Part shown: in pieces, positions 17,401 through 26,572 of the stretch
Numbering within the stretch: the stretch's first letter is position 1
How the letters are laid out: the number at the start of each line of letters is the position of its first letter
Source of the DNA: Acinetobacter gandensis
GTDB lineage: Bacteria > Pseudomonadota > Gammaproteobacteria > Pseudomonadales > Moraxellaceae
Reading direction: 5' to 3'
NCBI RefSeq assembly: GCF_001678755.1
Contig: NZ_LZDS01000001.1
Location: 1 to 64,000 of the forward strand
DNA length: 64,000 nt
The notes under the pieces: model-generated
Seen by the model: the letters and a program-made list of their open reading frames with translations, nothing else
What the model was told of the DNA's origin: nothing
The model's database searches: none
Translations under genes and position numbers: made by a program

Positions 17401-19494
17401 TTAAGCTTGTTCGATGTCTTTCATAGTCAATTTAATACGGCCACGGTTATCAACGTCAGCAACCTGAACTTTGATTTCTTGACCTTCAGACAATACGTCT
17501 GAAACGTTCGCAATGCGTTCGTTAGAGATTTGAGAGATGTGGAGTAAACCATCAGTGCCAGGAAGGATGTTTACAAACGCACCGAATTCTACAATACGAA
17601 TGACTTTACCAGTGTAGATTGTACCTGGTTCGATTTCAGCAGTAAGCGCTTGGATTTTCGCAACAGCAGCAGAAGCAGCCGCTTTAGTTTCACCAAATAC
17701 GCGAACTGTACCGTTGTCTTCAATATCAATCGCTGCTTTCGTTTCTTCAGTGATTGCACGGATTGTTGCGCCGCCTTTACCAATGACATCACGGATTTTG
17801 TCCGGATTGATGTTAATCACTTGGAATGTAGGCGCGTGCATAGAGATTTCAGGACGAGCGCGTGAAATCACTTGGTTCATTTCGTTCAGGATGTGCATAC
17901 GACCAGCATACGCTTGGTTCAATGCAGACTCCATGATCTCTTCAGTAATACCTTCGATCTTGATGTCCATTTGAAGTGCAGTAATACCGTTTGCAGAACC
18001 TGCTACTTTAAAGTCCATGTCGCCAAGGTGATCTTCGTCACCCAAGATGTCAGAAAGCACTGCGAAACGCTCGCCTTCTTTCACTAGACCCATTGCGATA
18101 CCCGCAACTGGTGCTTTAAGTGGAACACCTGCATCCATAAGTGATAGAGAAGCACCACATACAGAAGCCATTGAAGATGAACCGTTAGATTCAGTAATGT
18201 CAGATACAATACGGATGACATACGGGAAGCGGTCAGCTGCAGGAAGAACAGCTTGAACACCACGACGTGCTAGACGACCGTGACCAATTTCACGACGTTT
18301 AGGACCAGATTCACGACCAGTTTCACCTACTGAGTATGCAGGGAAGTTGTAGTGAAGCATGAAGTTATCTGTTTTAGTACCTGCAAGCGTATCAACCATT
18401 AACGCATCACGAGTATTACCAAGTGTAGTCGTTACTAATGCTTGAGTTTCACCACGAGTGAACAATGCAGAACCGTGAGCACGGTCTAGAACGCCAACTT
18501 GTACGTCGATTGCACGAACAGTTTTTGTATCACGACCATCAATACGTGGTTTACCAGACAAGATGTTGTCACGAACTGTACGGTATTTAAGGTCTTCAAA
18601 TAATTCGTTTACTTCATCAGCAATGCCAGTTTCGTCATTTTCAGGAACGAATTGAGCCAAAGCTTCTTCTTGAAGTGCATCAAGGGCTGCATAACGATCG
18701 TGCTTAACAGCGATAGTGTATGCTTCAGAAATTTTCGCTTCGAATGCTTCTTTTAATTTGCCAAGAAGTTCTTCGTTTTTAACTGGAGCAACCCAAGTTG
18801 ACTCAACCGCACCAGCAGCTGCAGCAAATTCTTTGATCGCTTGGATCGCGATTTGCATTTCGTCATGACCGAACAATACAGCACCAAGCATTTGGTCTTC
18901 TGAAAGTTCTTTCGCTTCAGATTCAACCATCAATACAGCTGATTCTGTACCTGCAACAACCAGGTCAAGATCAGATTCTTTTAACTGTTCGTGGTTCGGG
19001 TTAAGGATGTATTCGCCGTTGATCAAACCAACACGCGCGCCACCGATTGGACCACGGAAAGGCGTACCTGCAATCGATAACGCAGCAGATGTACCCAACA
19101 TTGCAGCAATGTCAGCATCCATCGTTTTGTCAGAAGAAATAACAGTTGCTGTTACCTGGATTTCGTTGAAGTAACCTTCTGGGAACAATGGACGAATTGG
19201 ACGGTCGATTAAGCGTGAAATTAAAGTTTCAGCTTCAGACGCACGGCCTTCACGTTTACCGTAACCACCTGGGATACGACCCGCTGCATATTGTTTTTCT
19301 TGATAGTTAACAGTCAATGGGAAGAAGTCTTGACCTGCTTTTGCTTTTGGTTGAGCAACAACAGCAACAAGGACTTGTACGCCGCCCATAGTAATCACAA
19401 CTGTGTTTGCTTGACGTGCAACACGACCAGTTTCTAACACAACATTGTGCTGACCAAACTGGAATTCTTTACGAATAATATTAAACATCGACAT
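17401..19494 (-). CDS. pnp: Polyribonucleotide nucleotidyltransferase (PNPase)
   Basis: A 697-residue 3'-5' phosphorolytic exoribonuclease and component of the RNA degradosome. Two RNase PH domains are visible (about 10-145 and 310-470; [13 protein letters not shown] and the second-domain [16 protein letters not shown]/[13 protein letters not shown] segments), followed by a KH domain with GKGG ([13 protein letters not shown], near 560) and a C-terminal S1 domain ([20 protein letters not shown]). Length agrees with the family (about 700). Downstream of rpsO on the same strand, the classic rpsO-pnp arrangement in which pnp is read from both the rpsO promoter and its own, with RNase III processing of the leader. 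Confidence 0.97.
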   Translation of the reverse strand: MSMFNIIRKEFQFGQHNVVLETGRVARQANTVVITMGGVQVLVAVVAQPKAKAGQDFFPLTVNYQEKQYAAGRIPGGYGKREGRASEAETLISRLIDRPIRPLFPEGYFNEIQVTATVISSDKTMDADIAAMLGTSAALSIAGTPFRGPIGGARVGLINGEYILNPNHEQLKESDLDLVVAGTESAVLMVESEAKELSEDQMLGAVLFGHDEMQIAIQAIKEFAAAAGAVESTWVAPVKNEELLGKLKEAFEAKISEAYTIAVKHDRYAALDALQEEALAQFVPENDETGIADEVNELFEDLKYRTVRDNILSGKPRIDGRDTKTVRAIDVQVGVLDRAHGSALFTRGETQALVTTTLGNTRDALMVDTLAGTKTDNFMLHYNFPAYSVGETGRESGPKRREIGHGRLARRGVQAVLPAADRFPYVIRIVSDITESNGSSSMASVCGASLSLMDAGVPLKAPVAGIAMGLVKEGERFAVLSDILGDEDHLGDMDFKVAGSANGITALQMDIKIEGITEEIMESALNQAYAGRMHILNEMNQVISRARPEISMHAPTFQVININPDKIRDVIGKGGATIRAITEETKAAIDIEDNGTVRVFGETKAAASAAVAKIQALTAEIEPGTIYTGKVIRIVEFGAFVNILPGTDGLLHISQISNERIANVSDVLSEGQEIKVQVADVDNRGRIKLTMKDIEQA

Positions 19495-19648
19495 GTTTTA
19501 TTTTTCCTAGTTCTTTTGAACAATTATTCTAGTGGAGACCCCTAAGGTTTGGCATTCACAACATAGTTTTAAATGACAAAGCTTAGAAGCCGACCTCACC
19601 AGACAATTAATTACCCAAAAAGAGTAAAATTTGAATTTAAGACACAAA

Positions 19649-19672
19649 GAAGGAGCGAATCATCGCCCCTTC
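19649..19672 (-). terminator. rpsO-pnp intercistronic hairpin (terminator/RNase III-type)
   Basis: On the minus strand GAAGGGGCGA-TGAT-TCGCTCCTTC forms a 10-bp stem with one G-U pair, followed by a weak U tract. It sits after rpsO and before pnp, where E. coli has the t1 attenuator and the RNase III hairpin. A second small hairpin (CCAGC-CAAA-GCTGG) lies at 19681-19694. Processing or partial termination is inferred. Confidence 0.5.
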
Positions 19673-19762
19673 TCCATTATCCAGCCAAAGCTGGATAGAC
19701 TTTAGTTTTCAGTAATACAGCACTTAGCATGCAATAATCCGAAAATAAAAGTTTAAATCGAA

Positions 19763-20032
19763 TTAACGACGTAAACCTAAAGCAGCGATCAAAGCGCTGT
19801 AACGAGTAGCGTCTTTACCTTTAAGGTAGTCAAGAAGCTTACGACGTTGGTTAACCATACGGATAAGACCGCGACGGCTATGATGGTCGTGTTTGTGCTC
19901 TTTGAAGTGACCTTGTAAATCATTGATTTGAGCAGTTAAAAGAGCTACTTGAACTTCTGGTGAACCAGTGTCGTTTTCAGCGCGAGCAAATTTAGCGATG
20001 ATCTCTGCGCGATCTGCGTTAGTTAAAGCCAT
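19763..20032 (-). CDS. rpsO: 30S ribosomal protein S15
   Basis: An 89-residue primary 16S rRNA-binding protein of the small-subunit platform. The whole sequence matches S15: [20 protein letters not shown], then [40 protein letters not shown], and ending ALGLRR. Length equals E. coli S15 (89). In E. coli S15 represses its own translation by binding a pseudoknot around the start codon; a hairpin just upstream here may do the same. A good sigma-70-like promoter is visible upstream and pnp follows after about 270 bp. Confidence 0.98.
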   Translation of the reverse strand: MALTNADRAEIIAKFARAENDTGSPEVQVALLTAQINDLQGHFKEHKHDHHSRRGLIRMVNQRRKLLDYLKGKDATRYSALIAALGLRR

Positions 20033-20073
20033 TCGATTTCTCCGAGATGCTTAAGGTTAAAATTTGATACGAA

Positions 20074-20093
20074 TCAACTGATGAATCAGCTGA
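20074..20093 (-). promoter_or_regulatory. Hairpin in rpsO leader (candidate S15 autoregulatory site)
   Basis: On the minus strand TCAGCTGAT-TC-ATCAGTTGA forms a 9-bp stem (one G-U pair) about 40 nt upstream of the rpsO ATG. Its position suits ribosomal-protein autoregulation, but there is no sequence proof of S15 binding. Confidence 0.4.
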
Positions 20094-20122
20094 CTGCCGT
20101 GCATCACTACAGCAAGTGCATT

Positions 20123-20151
20123 ATATTAAGGGAAAATGGGTCTGATTGCAA
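20123..20151 (-). promoter_or_regulatory. Sigma-70-type promoter of rpsO
   Basis: Minus-strand -35 TTGCAA (20146-20151), 17-bp spacer, -10 TAATAT (20123-20128), about 90 bp upstream of the rpsO start. Confidence 0.65.
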
Positions 20152-20368
20152 AAAGAGATGACCATCAGCACAGGGATTTTCACCTATAAATTTAGGCTCA
20201 GCGCTTGAGTCATTTATTCTGCACACCACATCAGCTTTTCTTATTGTTTTTTATATAAATATTATTCTAAGCTGAATTAAAAAATATATCGCTCCAAAGA
20301 CTTTGCCATTTAATGGTGAATTCTTTTTACTCACTTAAACTCCATATCCACTCCTAATGGCTCAGGTT

Positions 20369-20402
20369 AAAAAAAAGCCCGAGCTAGGCTCGGGCTTTTT
20401 TG
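20369..20402. terminator. Strong bidirectional terminator in gene-poor region
   Basis: AAAAAAAGCCCGAGC-TAG-GCTCGGGCTTTTTT: a perfect 8-bp GC-rich stem bounded by A- and T-runs. No coding sequence immediately precedes it on either strand, so it may end a transcript coming from the candidate small RNA side or read-through from upstream. Confidence 0.8.
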
Positions 20403-20643
20403 CGCTGTAGTTTCTTCTTTTTTAATTATTGTTTTATTATTTATTGTTTTATATGGCGCTTTTTCGCGTCCTTATGTTAAACATTCCATGTTTTAACTCA
20501 CACTTCCTTATGTGGTAGATTTTGCCACAACTCCTTGAAGTTAAAAGTCGTATTTTACGTATCTATATGTAAGCCATTTCGTACAAAACTTAAACAGTAT
20601 TAAACCAATGTTACATTGAGACATATCGCGATTTTCAGACATA

Positions 20644-20880
20644 AAAAAGCCCTGTAGTCTCTCCCAAAACTACAAGGCTTAGCGGCTGTAAGTTTCCTCT
20701 TTCCTTACTTCACTGTAAGTTCGCTGTCTTTTGACGTTATCATTATATTTATGCGATTTTACTCAACTGTCCGTGTTGAGTTCTTTTTGTGTGAAGTCAT
20801 CTTCTCAAAAACAGTACAAAAGCTCCATGCGCAAATCTCCTGAATCAATGTAAGCATTTTCTTACAAAGCACGATACATT
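20644..20880 (-). ncRNA. Candidate small RNA ending in an intrinsic terminator
   Basis: Between recD and rpsO lies about 860 bp with no credible long ORF. On the minus strand it ends in AGCCTTGTAGT ... ACTACAGGGCTTTTTT (20644-20682), a convincing terminator with a 15-nt loop. Upstream are further complementary segments (for example ACTCAAC/GTTGAGT at 20761-20782, and two copies of AACTTACAG near 20687-20720). A tiny ORF (20805-20828) sits near the proposed 5' end. The 5' boundary is a guess; the terminator could alternatively end a long recD 3' UTR. I do not recognise it as a named RNA family. Confidence 0.4.
20805..20828 (-). CDS. Possible 7-codon ORF inside candidate sRNA/leader
   Basis: On the minus strand ATG-GAG-CTT-TTG-TAC-TGT-TTT-TGA encodes MELLYCF. 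It is preceded by CAGGAG eight bases before the ATG, an excellent ribosome binding site for such a short frame. There is no downstream coding gene for it to attenuate within 770 bp (rpsO has its own promoter), so a leader-peptide role is not obvious; it could be chance or part of a dual-function small RNA. Confidence 0.25.
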   Translation of the reverse strand: MELLYCF

Positions 20881-20891
20881 TTGCCTATACT

Positions 20892-22805
20892 TTATAAAGA
20901 CAACTGATTGTTAATTTTTTCTAAAAGACCGCTACTCCGTGTTGTACGTTTGGTGAGCGCTTTTGCAAAAGCCTCTTTTGCAACCAAAAGGCTGACAACT
21001 TTTTTCGCCCGCGTGATCCCGGTATAAATCAGCTCCTTACTCATCATGGCTGTGGCATGATTTTCTAGCACCACAGCTGTATGGGTAAATTCAGAACCTT
21101 GCGACTTATGAATGGTAAGTACGTAGGCAGTTTCAATATTTTTAGGTAACCGTGTCGCCATGACCCACTTATTTAAACTTGGAAAATAGACTTCAAATTG
21201 GGCTGAATTTTCTGATGGTCGTTGTAAACAAATGCCAATATCACCATTCGACAGACCGAGTTGATAATCGTTATAGGTCATCATCACAGGACGCCCCACA
21301 TACCAGTCCCCTTGCTTTAATATCCCAAGTGCATCCAATACGCGCAGCTCAATTTGCTGATTAAGCTCATGTAAGCCCAACTTGCCAAAACGAATCGCAG
21401 ATAAAATACGATAATGATCAAAATTTTGAATCACTTGCTCTAGCCATTGATCAAATTGATCTTTTTGCTGCTGTGCCTGCTTTAAAATCTCGACAAAGGG
21501 CTGAAAGCCATACATCAACTGATCATAGTACTTGCCCCATTGGATATTCTCTTGTGTATCCTCGGGTAAGTATTCCAATTGAATCACATCTGACATTTCG
21601 GCGCGCAGCGGCACAGGAACCAATGTACTTGGCTTAACCACATCGTGCTCAAATTGAGTCAGGACTTGTGTCGTGCTTTGCTGTTCAGCTTGCCTTTGAA
21701 TAAAGGCTGCAAACTTACCAATGGCGGCATCTGAAACAAAACGGCGACTGTTTTTTAAATGAGTGCGATTTTCTGCTAAGGCATCAACCTCTTGTAAATT
21801 TGCCAACACGGCACCCACATCCACAGAAGCCAATTGTTCCGCATCACCCAGTAATATGAGCTTGGCTTGATCTGGTACAGCAGCGAATAACATTTGCGCC
21901 AAACTTAAATCGAGCATTGAGGCTTCATCAACCACGACCACATCATAAGGTAAGCGCTGACGTTCATTAAAGCGAGGGATATAACGAGTGCCTAAACCGA
22001 GTAAGCGATGTAGGGTCACTGGCTTTAAGGTTTTCTTTAATATTGAATAGTGCTGTAATGCAGGATCTTTAAATGCTGCTTGCAAGGCTTCTTCCATACG
22101 CTGCGCGGCCTTACCCGTTGGTGCTGCCATAGCAATACGTAAAGTTGGATTGGCTTCATTTAATACGGCAATAATACGTGCCAAGGTATAGGTTTTTCCT
22201 GTACCAGGCCCACCGGTAATAATATTTAAATGCTGCTGATACACCATATTCAGCGCTTGAACCTGAAACGTATCTGTTAATAAATCTTTCGCAATATCAG
22301 CAGCCAGTGCTTGAGTTGGCTGTTGTTTTAGCCGTTTTACTTGCACTGCCAAAGCATACTCAAGTGACCAATAACGGTATAAATACAGGTATTGATCATC
22401 ATAAACAAAAGGACTCGGTTGTTTCAGGGCGATACTTTCAGGCTGAGCCAAATGCTTTAAGCAACTGACTTGTGCAGTATTAATCTGAATACAACTGTCG
22501 CCATTTTCAATTGCTTGCATTAACTGTTGAATTAACTGCGTGGCTTGGGCTTGATCGCTAATATCCGATGCAAATTGCTGCAGTAAATAGGCGATCCAAT
22601 CTGGCATAACGAGGTCATTTTCAGCCGGATCAAGCACATTTTTAGCGCTTAAAACCGTGCTTTTTAATGAATTTTTCTCTGTCGTGCTCAAACCCTGTAC
22701 AGATAAGCTTTTCTGATCATTTTCCACACAGTTATCCTCAAACTTATCCACAGAGCAATCTATTGTTTTCATTTCATTATTTTGCTGGCCAAGGGATTTA
22801 TTCAC
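20892..22805 (-). CDS. recD: RecBCD subunit RecD (5'-3' helicase)
   Basis: A 637-residue superfamily 1B helicase, the fast motor translocating on the 5' strand in the RecBCD complex that processes double-strand breaks. Walker A GGPGTGKTYTLARI is near residue 197, Walker B VVVDEASMLDLSL near 295, followed by LILLGDAEQLASVDVG and the C-terminal motif VI-like LTIHKSQGSEFTHTAVVL and YTGITRAKK. The start is a GTG whose bases overlap the recB stop (GTGA), implying translational coupling; an ATG 11 codons further in is an alternative. About 30 residues longer than the E. coli protein, mostly in a charged N-terminal segment. Third gene of the recC-recB-recD operon. Confidence 0.95.
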   Translation of the reverse strand: MNKSLGQQNNEMKTIDCSVDKFEDNCVENDQKSLSVQGLSTTEKNSLKSTVLSAKNVLDPAENDLVMPDWIAYLLQQFASDISDQAQATQLIQQLMQAIENGDSCIQINTAQVSCLKHLAQPESIALKQPSPFVYDDQYLYLYRYWSLEYALAVQVKRLKQQPTQALAADIAKDLLTDTFQVQALNMVYQQHLNIITGGPGTGKTYTLARIIAVLNEANPTLRIAMAAPTGKAAQRMEEALQAAFKDPALQHYSILKKTLKPVTLHRLLGLGTRYIPRFNERQRLPYDVVVVDEASMLDLSLAQMLFAAVPDQAKLILLGDAEQLASVDVGAVLANLQEVDALAENRTHLKNSRRFVSDAAIGKFAAFIQRQAEQQSTTQVLTQFEHDVVKPSTLVPVPLRAEMSDVIQLEYLPEDTQENIQWGKYYDQLMYGFQPFVEILKQAQQQKDQFDQWLEQVIQNFDHYRILSAIRFGKLGLHELNQQIELRVLDALGILKQGDWYVGRPVMMTYNDYQLGLSNGDIGICLQRPSENSAQFEVYFPSLNKWVMATRLPKNIETAYVLTIHKSQGSEFTHTAVVLENHATAMMSKELIYTGITRAKKVVSLLVAKEAFAKALTKRTTRSSGLLEKINNQLSL

Positions 22806-25800
22806 GCCTGAACCTCAGCTTTTGCACTTAAAATTTCATCTAATTTTTCAATGAATGCATCGTCTGGTTTCCAATAATGCACTCCTGCATTGCTTTGACC
22901 ATCCATACCACGCAGGTATAAATAGCTCGCTCCACCCAAATGCTGTCGCATATTGTAATCTTTCATCACCACTTTTAAATAGCGATGTAGAGCCACCAAG
23001 TACAATGCAGCCTGTAGCCAATAACTAGAATGGCTCATGCTTTCACGTATATGCTGACTGTCATACTGCGCAGTAGATTCGCCTAAATAATTACTCTTAT
23101 AATCGGCAATGTGATAACGCTGACCATCAAAATAAACCAAGTCAATTGAACCAGTTAGATAGCGTGCAGTAAACACATCATTCAAGTCTTGAATGTTCAA
23201 ATCCGCTTCTTTTAAGCTTTCAAACAATGTACGAATTTTGCGGATTCCAAGTGCTCGATCCGCCAAACTCATGTGGAAATCCATTTCTGAACGGTATTCA
23301 CCATCTTGCAATTGGCTCAAACTAAAGCCGCCATGCAGCGGTGTGTGAATGATTTGTGAATACCATTCGTGCATTAGATTCACTACATTTTCAATGTCTT
23401 GCTCATCATTCCCTGTTGGCCCCAATTGCTTAATCAGTTTTTGTAGCATGTGGGGCGAATCAAATTCCACATCACTTTTAAAACGGGTCGTAATGGATTG
23501 TGCCAAACGATCGTCAGGGGTACTGAATTTGACTTTTTCCATGAGTTTATGCAAAAAGCTTCCCGGCTTTGTGCCTTTTGGAAAGTTTTTCTTAATCCAT
23601 GAAATGGGTTCAGAATGCGTTGCGATTTGCATTTCAGCCTGTTCCACTTCATCTGCCGCACTCTCATCTGTCTCGGTGATTACAGCTGCAAGTTGATCTC
23701 GCTGCGCATAAACTTTATGTTCAGTTCGCGTTAACGCAGTAAAGCTGGTTTTCTCTCGAGGGTAAAAATTTCCTACAGGTATCACATCTGCCTGTAGTGC
23801 TATGGTTTCTTCTTTCAGCAGAACCAGTTGATCCAATGCAGCTTTGAGCACTTCAGCCTCACAACTTTCATGATGATTGAAGGATGTCGCGGTTAACCCA
23901 CGCCAAAAAGTTAGCCCTGAACGCTCGGCCGCTTGTTGCTTTTTCTCATCTGCTAAATGTCTAAGCACCGCATAAACCCGATAACTGGCACGGGTAAGCG
24001 CCACATACCAGAGGCGATGATGTTCTGCTTCATTTCGTGCTTCATGCTGCTGTCGGTCATCTTCAGGTAAATCAGAGGTTTTGACCGCAATCACGCGTTC
24101 AAGCCCAAGGCTTTTCTTCTGATTTTCCTTTAAAGAAAAATTCAGACTGCTTTTTTCACTTAAACCTGCATTGGCGCCTAACAGAAATACACAACCAAAT
24201 TCCAAGCCCTTTGAGGCATGAATAGTCATGAGCTGCACACCTAAATTTCCCGTCAGTTTGCGCTCTTGGGTACTTTCATTATTAATGCCTAAATTAATCT
24301 GCCGAATAAACCACTGATACAGCTTATGCGCACCGGTGTAATGCTCACTTTGCTGACTCAATAATTCGGTCAGATGCCGCAGATTCACTACAGTACGTTC
24401 ATTGTCACGACTTTGACCGGCTACCAACCGTGTCCACACTTGAAATAGAGTCATGCAGCTATTCCATGCGCTACGAAAACCTTGCTCATTCCAAATCAGG
24501 CGGATCTGTTCAAGCTGCTCAATTATTCGGGTTAAACCGTCAGGTTGCTGTTCTAATTCAACCAGTGCTTTTAAATCATAGCCCAATAAGCGACTCAGTA
24601 AGGCACGTTTCACTTTGGATTCTTGGTAAGGGTTTAAGATGGCTGTCAGCAATGCGGCAACATCTTGCGCTATTGCACTCTTATAAACGCTTTCACGAGA
24701 GGCTTTGTAGCAAGGAACGCCTAAATGTTGCAGCGCCTTTTGCACCTGTTCTAATTCAAAATGGTTTTGTCCCAATACTGCAATATCGTCCGCTTGCAGC
24801 GCCCGAGCACCAGATTTTTCCTGAAAATATAAGTGTCCCTGCTGTGCCTGATTAAGTAAGGCTTGTATTTGCCAAGCCACTTGATCTGCTTCATTCGAGT
24901 CTTCTTCAAGCTGTAACCAACGTAGGGGCTGTGGATTGACTTGTTGATGATCAATTAAGGGGGGATGTTCACGTTCACCGGCTTGGATTGGGGTGTATTC
25001 GACCTGTTCACCAAAGTCCATCTGCCGATGAAACAAGGCATCAACCACTTCCACCAAGTTTTTCACTGAGCGATGGTTTTTATTTAAGGTATAACAACAT
25101 CCACCCTTGGTTTGTATGTCATGTCGTGCTTTGCGATAAGTCAACATGTCACCACCACGGAAGCCATAAATCGCCTGCTTGGGATCTCCAACCATAATCA
25201 TACAACCTTGCTGTAAGCGCGTTTTTTCCCGCCAAATACTCGACAGCATGTCATCTTGATCTTGGTTGGTATCTTGGAACTCATCCACTAAAATCAGAGG
25301 ATAACGAGCCAAGACATGTGCAGCAAAGCTATCTTTCCCTGCTGCTGAAGTCTGTTGCAATGCATCCGACAAAGTCCGGATTTGCTGAGAAAATGTGGTT
25401 TCACCTGCTTGCTGAAGAACTTGTGGTAGACGCTTTTTCACTTCCTGCGCCAAATAGAAATTCAGATATTGTTCCACTTGATTGAGATGATCAAACGCTT
25501 CAATAAAGGCACGAAGTTGCTGTACAAACACATGTTGATAAAACGTGGTTTGCACATTCGGTTGTTCCTCAACGACTTTGTCTTTAAAAGCACGATCCTT
25601 CCAAAATTTTTTGGTAGGATCAAAAAACAACTTACGAACACCTTTTACAATCGATTGCAAGGAAGTCGTTTCTGCAAGGACAGCTTGGCTTCCCTGCTGT
25701 TCAAAATGTTGCAAGAAGGTTGGTAATTCCGTATTAAATAGCGTGAAAAAAGAGCCTTTAGTAAATCGTTTCGCTTCGACATAATTTTTATATTCGCTAT

Positions 25801-26572
25801 TAGCATCAAAACAGCCTGCTAACTCCTCTTTGGCTTTTGGCAACAATTGCACCAATTGTTGACAGATATTTTCAAAATGTAGCAGCGTATTTTCAGGTAA
25901 TTCAGGTACGCGCAAATCAACTGAAGGGAAATTTAAGCTTTCCTTCACCACACTCAAATAATAGTCTGGCCCTTTGAGCTGATTATTCAGCATCAAATAC
26001 TCAATTAAGTGTACAGGCTGCTGCTGTATCCAATCACGCAATAAATCGTGGATTAAACGCTCAATATGCAGGTCTTCATCATCACTAATTTGTACCTGTT
26101 CAATACGACCACTTTCAAAAGCAAACTCACGTAATAACTTTTGGCTAAAACTATCGAGCGTACCGACAAACAGCTCTTCATACTGTTGTAGTACTACATT
26201 TAAACGATGATATGCATAGTCTAAATGATGCCCATGATCTTTTAATACCTGCTGATACAATGGATCGCTAATCGTTTGCTGTAAGGTTTGTAATTCAGAC
26301 GCAGAAGTGGCCAGTAGCCCATAAATAAAATCACGGGTTTCTTCTATGCGTAAACGAACACGTGCCTTTAATTCAGCTGTAGCTTTACGGGTAAATGTCG
26401 TCGCAATCACCTGATTTGGCAGATATCGATCGAGAAAAATACGCACCATTAAGCTTGATAAGGTATAGGTTTTACCAGTCCCAGCTGAGGCTTCAATCCA
26501 ATGCAGACCAGTGAAATGCATATCCGCAATCGGGTTGATCGAAACGTTGATATTGTGCTGCGGCATATTCAT
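22802..26572 (-). CDS. recB: RecBCD subunit RecB (3'-5' helicase and nuclease)
   Basis: A 1256-residue UvrD-like helicase fused to a RecB nuclease domain. Walker A IEASAGTGKTYTLSSL is at about residue 23-32; LVDEFQDTNQDQDDMLS carries the Walker B/motif II; GDPKQAIYGFRGGD is motif III; and MTIHASKGLEFGCVFLLG and LWYVALTRASYRVY are motifs V and VI. The C-terminal nuclease domain has GSIDLVYFDGQRYHIADYKS with the metal-binding Asp and DYK lysine near residue 1155. It unwinds and degrades DNA ends, and after Chi loads RecA on the 3' tail. Starts with an ATG overlapping the recC stop (ATGA) and its own stop overlaps recD. Intact and of normal length. Confidence 0.97.
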   Translation of the reverse strand: MNMPQHNINVSINPIADMHFTGLHWIEASAGTGKTYTLSSLMVRIFLDRYLPNQVIATTFTRKATAELKARVRLRIEETRDFIYGLLATSASELQTLQQTISDPLYQQVLKDHGHHLDYAYHRLNVVLQQYEELFVGTLDSFSQKLLREFAFESGRIEQVQISDDEDLHIERLIHDLLRDWIQQQPVHLIEYLMLNNQLKGPDYYLSVVKESLNFPSVDLRVPELPENTLLHFENICQQLVQLLPKAKEELAGCFDANSEYKNYVEAKRFTKGSFFTLFNTELPTFLQHFEQQGSQAVLAETTSLQSIVKGVRKLFFDPTKKFWKDRAFKDKVVEEQPNVQTTFYQHVFVQQLRAFIEAFDHLNQVEQYLNFYLAQEVKKRLPQVLQQAGETTFSQQIRTLSDALQQTSAAGKDSFAAHVLARYPLILVDEFQDTNQDQDDMLSSIWREKTRLQQGCMIMVGDPKQAIYGFRGGDMLTYRKARHDIQTKGGCCYTLNKNHRSVKNLVEVVDALFHRQMDFGEQVEYTPIQAGEREHPPLIDHQQVNPQPLRWLQLEEDSNEADQVAWQIQALLNQAQQGHLYFQEKSGARALQADDIAVLGQNHFELEQVQKALQHLGVPCYKASRESVYKSAIAQDVAALLTAILNPYQESKVKRALLSRLLGYDLKALVELEQQPDGLTRIIEQLEQIRLIWNEQGFRSAWNSCMTLFQVWTRLVAGQSRDNERTVVNLRHLTELLSQQSEHYTGAHKLYQWFIRQINLGINNESTQERKLTGNLGVQLMTIHASKGLEFGCVFLLGANAGLSEKSSLNFSLKENQKKSLGLERVIAVKTSDLPEDDRQQHEARNEAEHHRLWYVALTRASYRVYAVLRHLADEKKQQAAERSGLTFWRGLTATSFNHHESCEAEVLKAALDQLVLLKEETIALQADVIPVGNFYPREKTSFTALTRTEHKVYAQRDQLAAVITETDESAADEVEQAEMQIATHSEPISWIKKNFPKGTKPGSFLHKLMEKVKFSTPDDRLAQSITTRFKSDVEFDSPHMLQKLIKQLGPTGNDEQDIENVVNLMHEWYSQIIHTPLHGGFSLSQLQDGEYRSEMDFHMSLADRALGIRKIRTLFESLKEADLNIQDLNDVFTARYLTGSIDLVYFDGQRYHIADYKSNYLGESTAQYDSQHIRESMSHSSYWLQAALYLVALHRYLKVVMKDYNMRQHLGGASYLYLRGMDGQSNAGVHYWKPDDAFIEKLDEILSAKAEVQA

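Noticed and set aside
17589..18256. Plus- and minus-strand short frames overlapping pnp
   Set aside because: Shadow frames of a highly conserved gene; composition and starts are not gene-like.
24430..25784. Frames of 60-141 codons opposite recB
   Set aside because: Antisense shadows; recB and recC have complete domain content in the opposite orientation.
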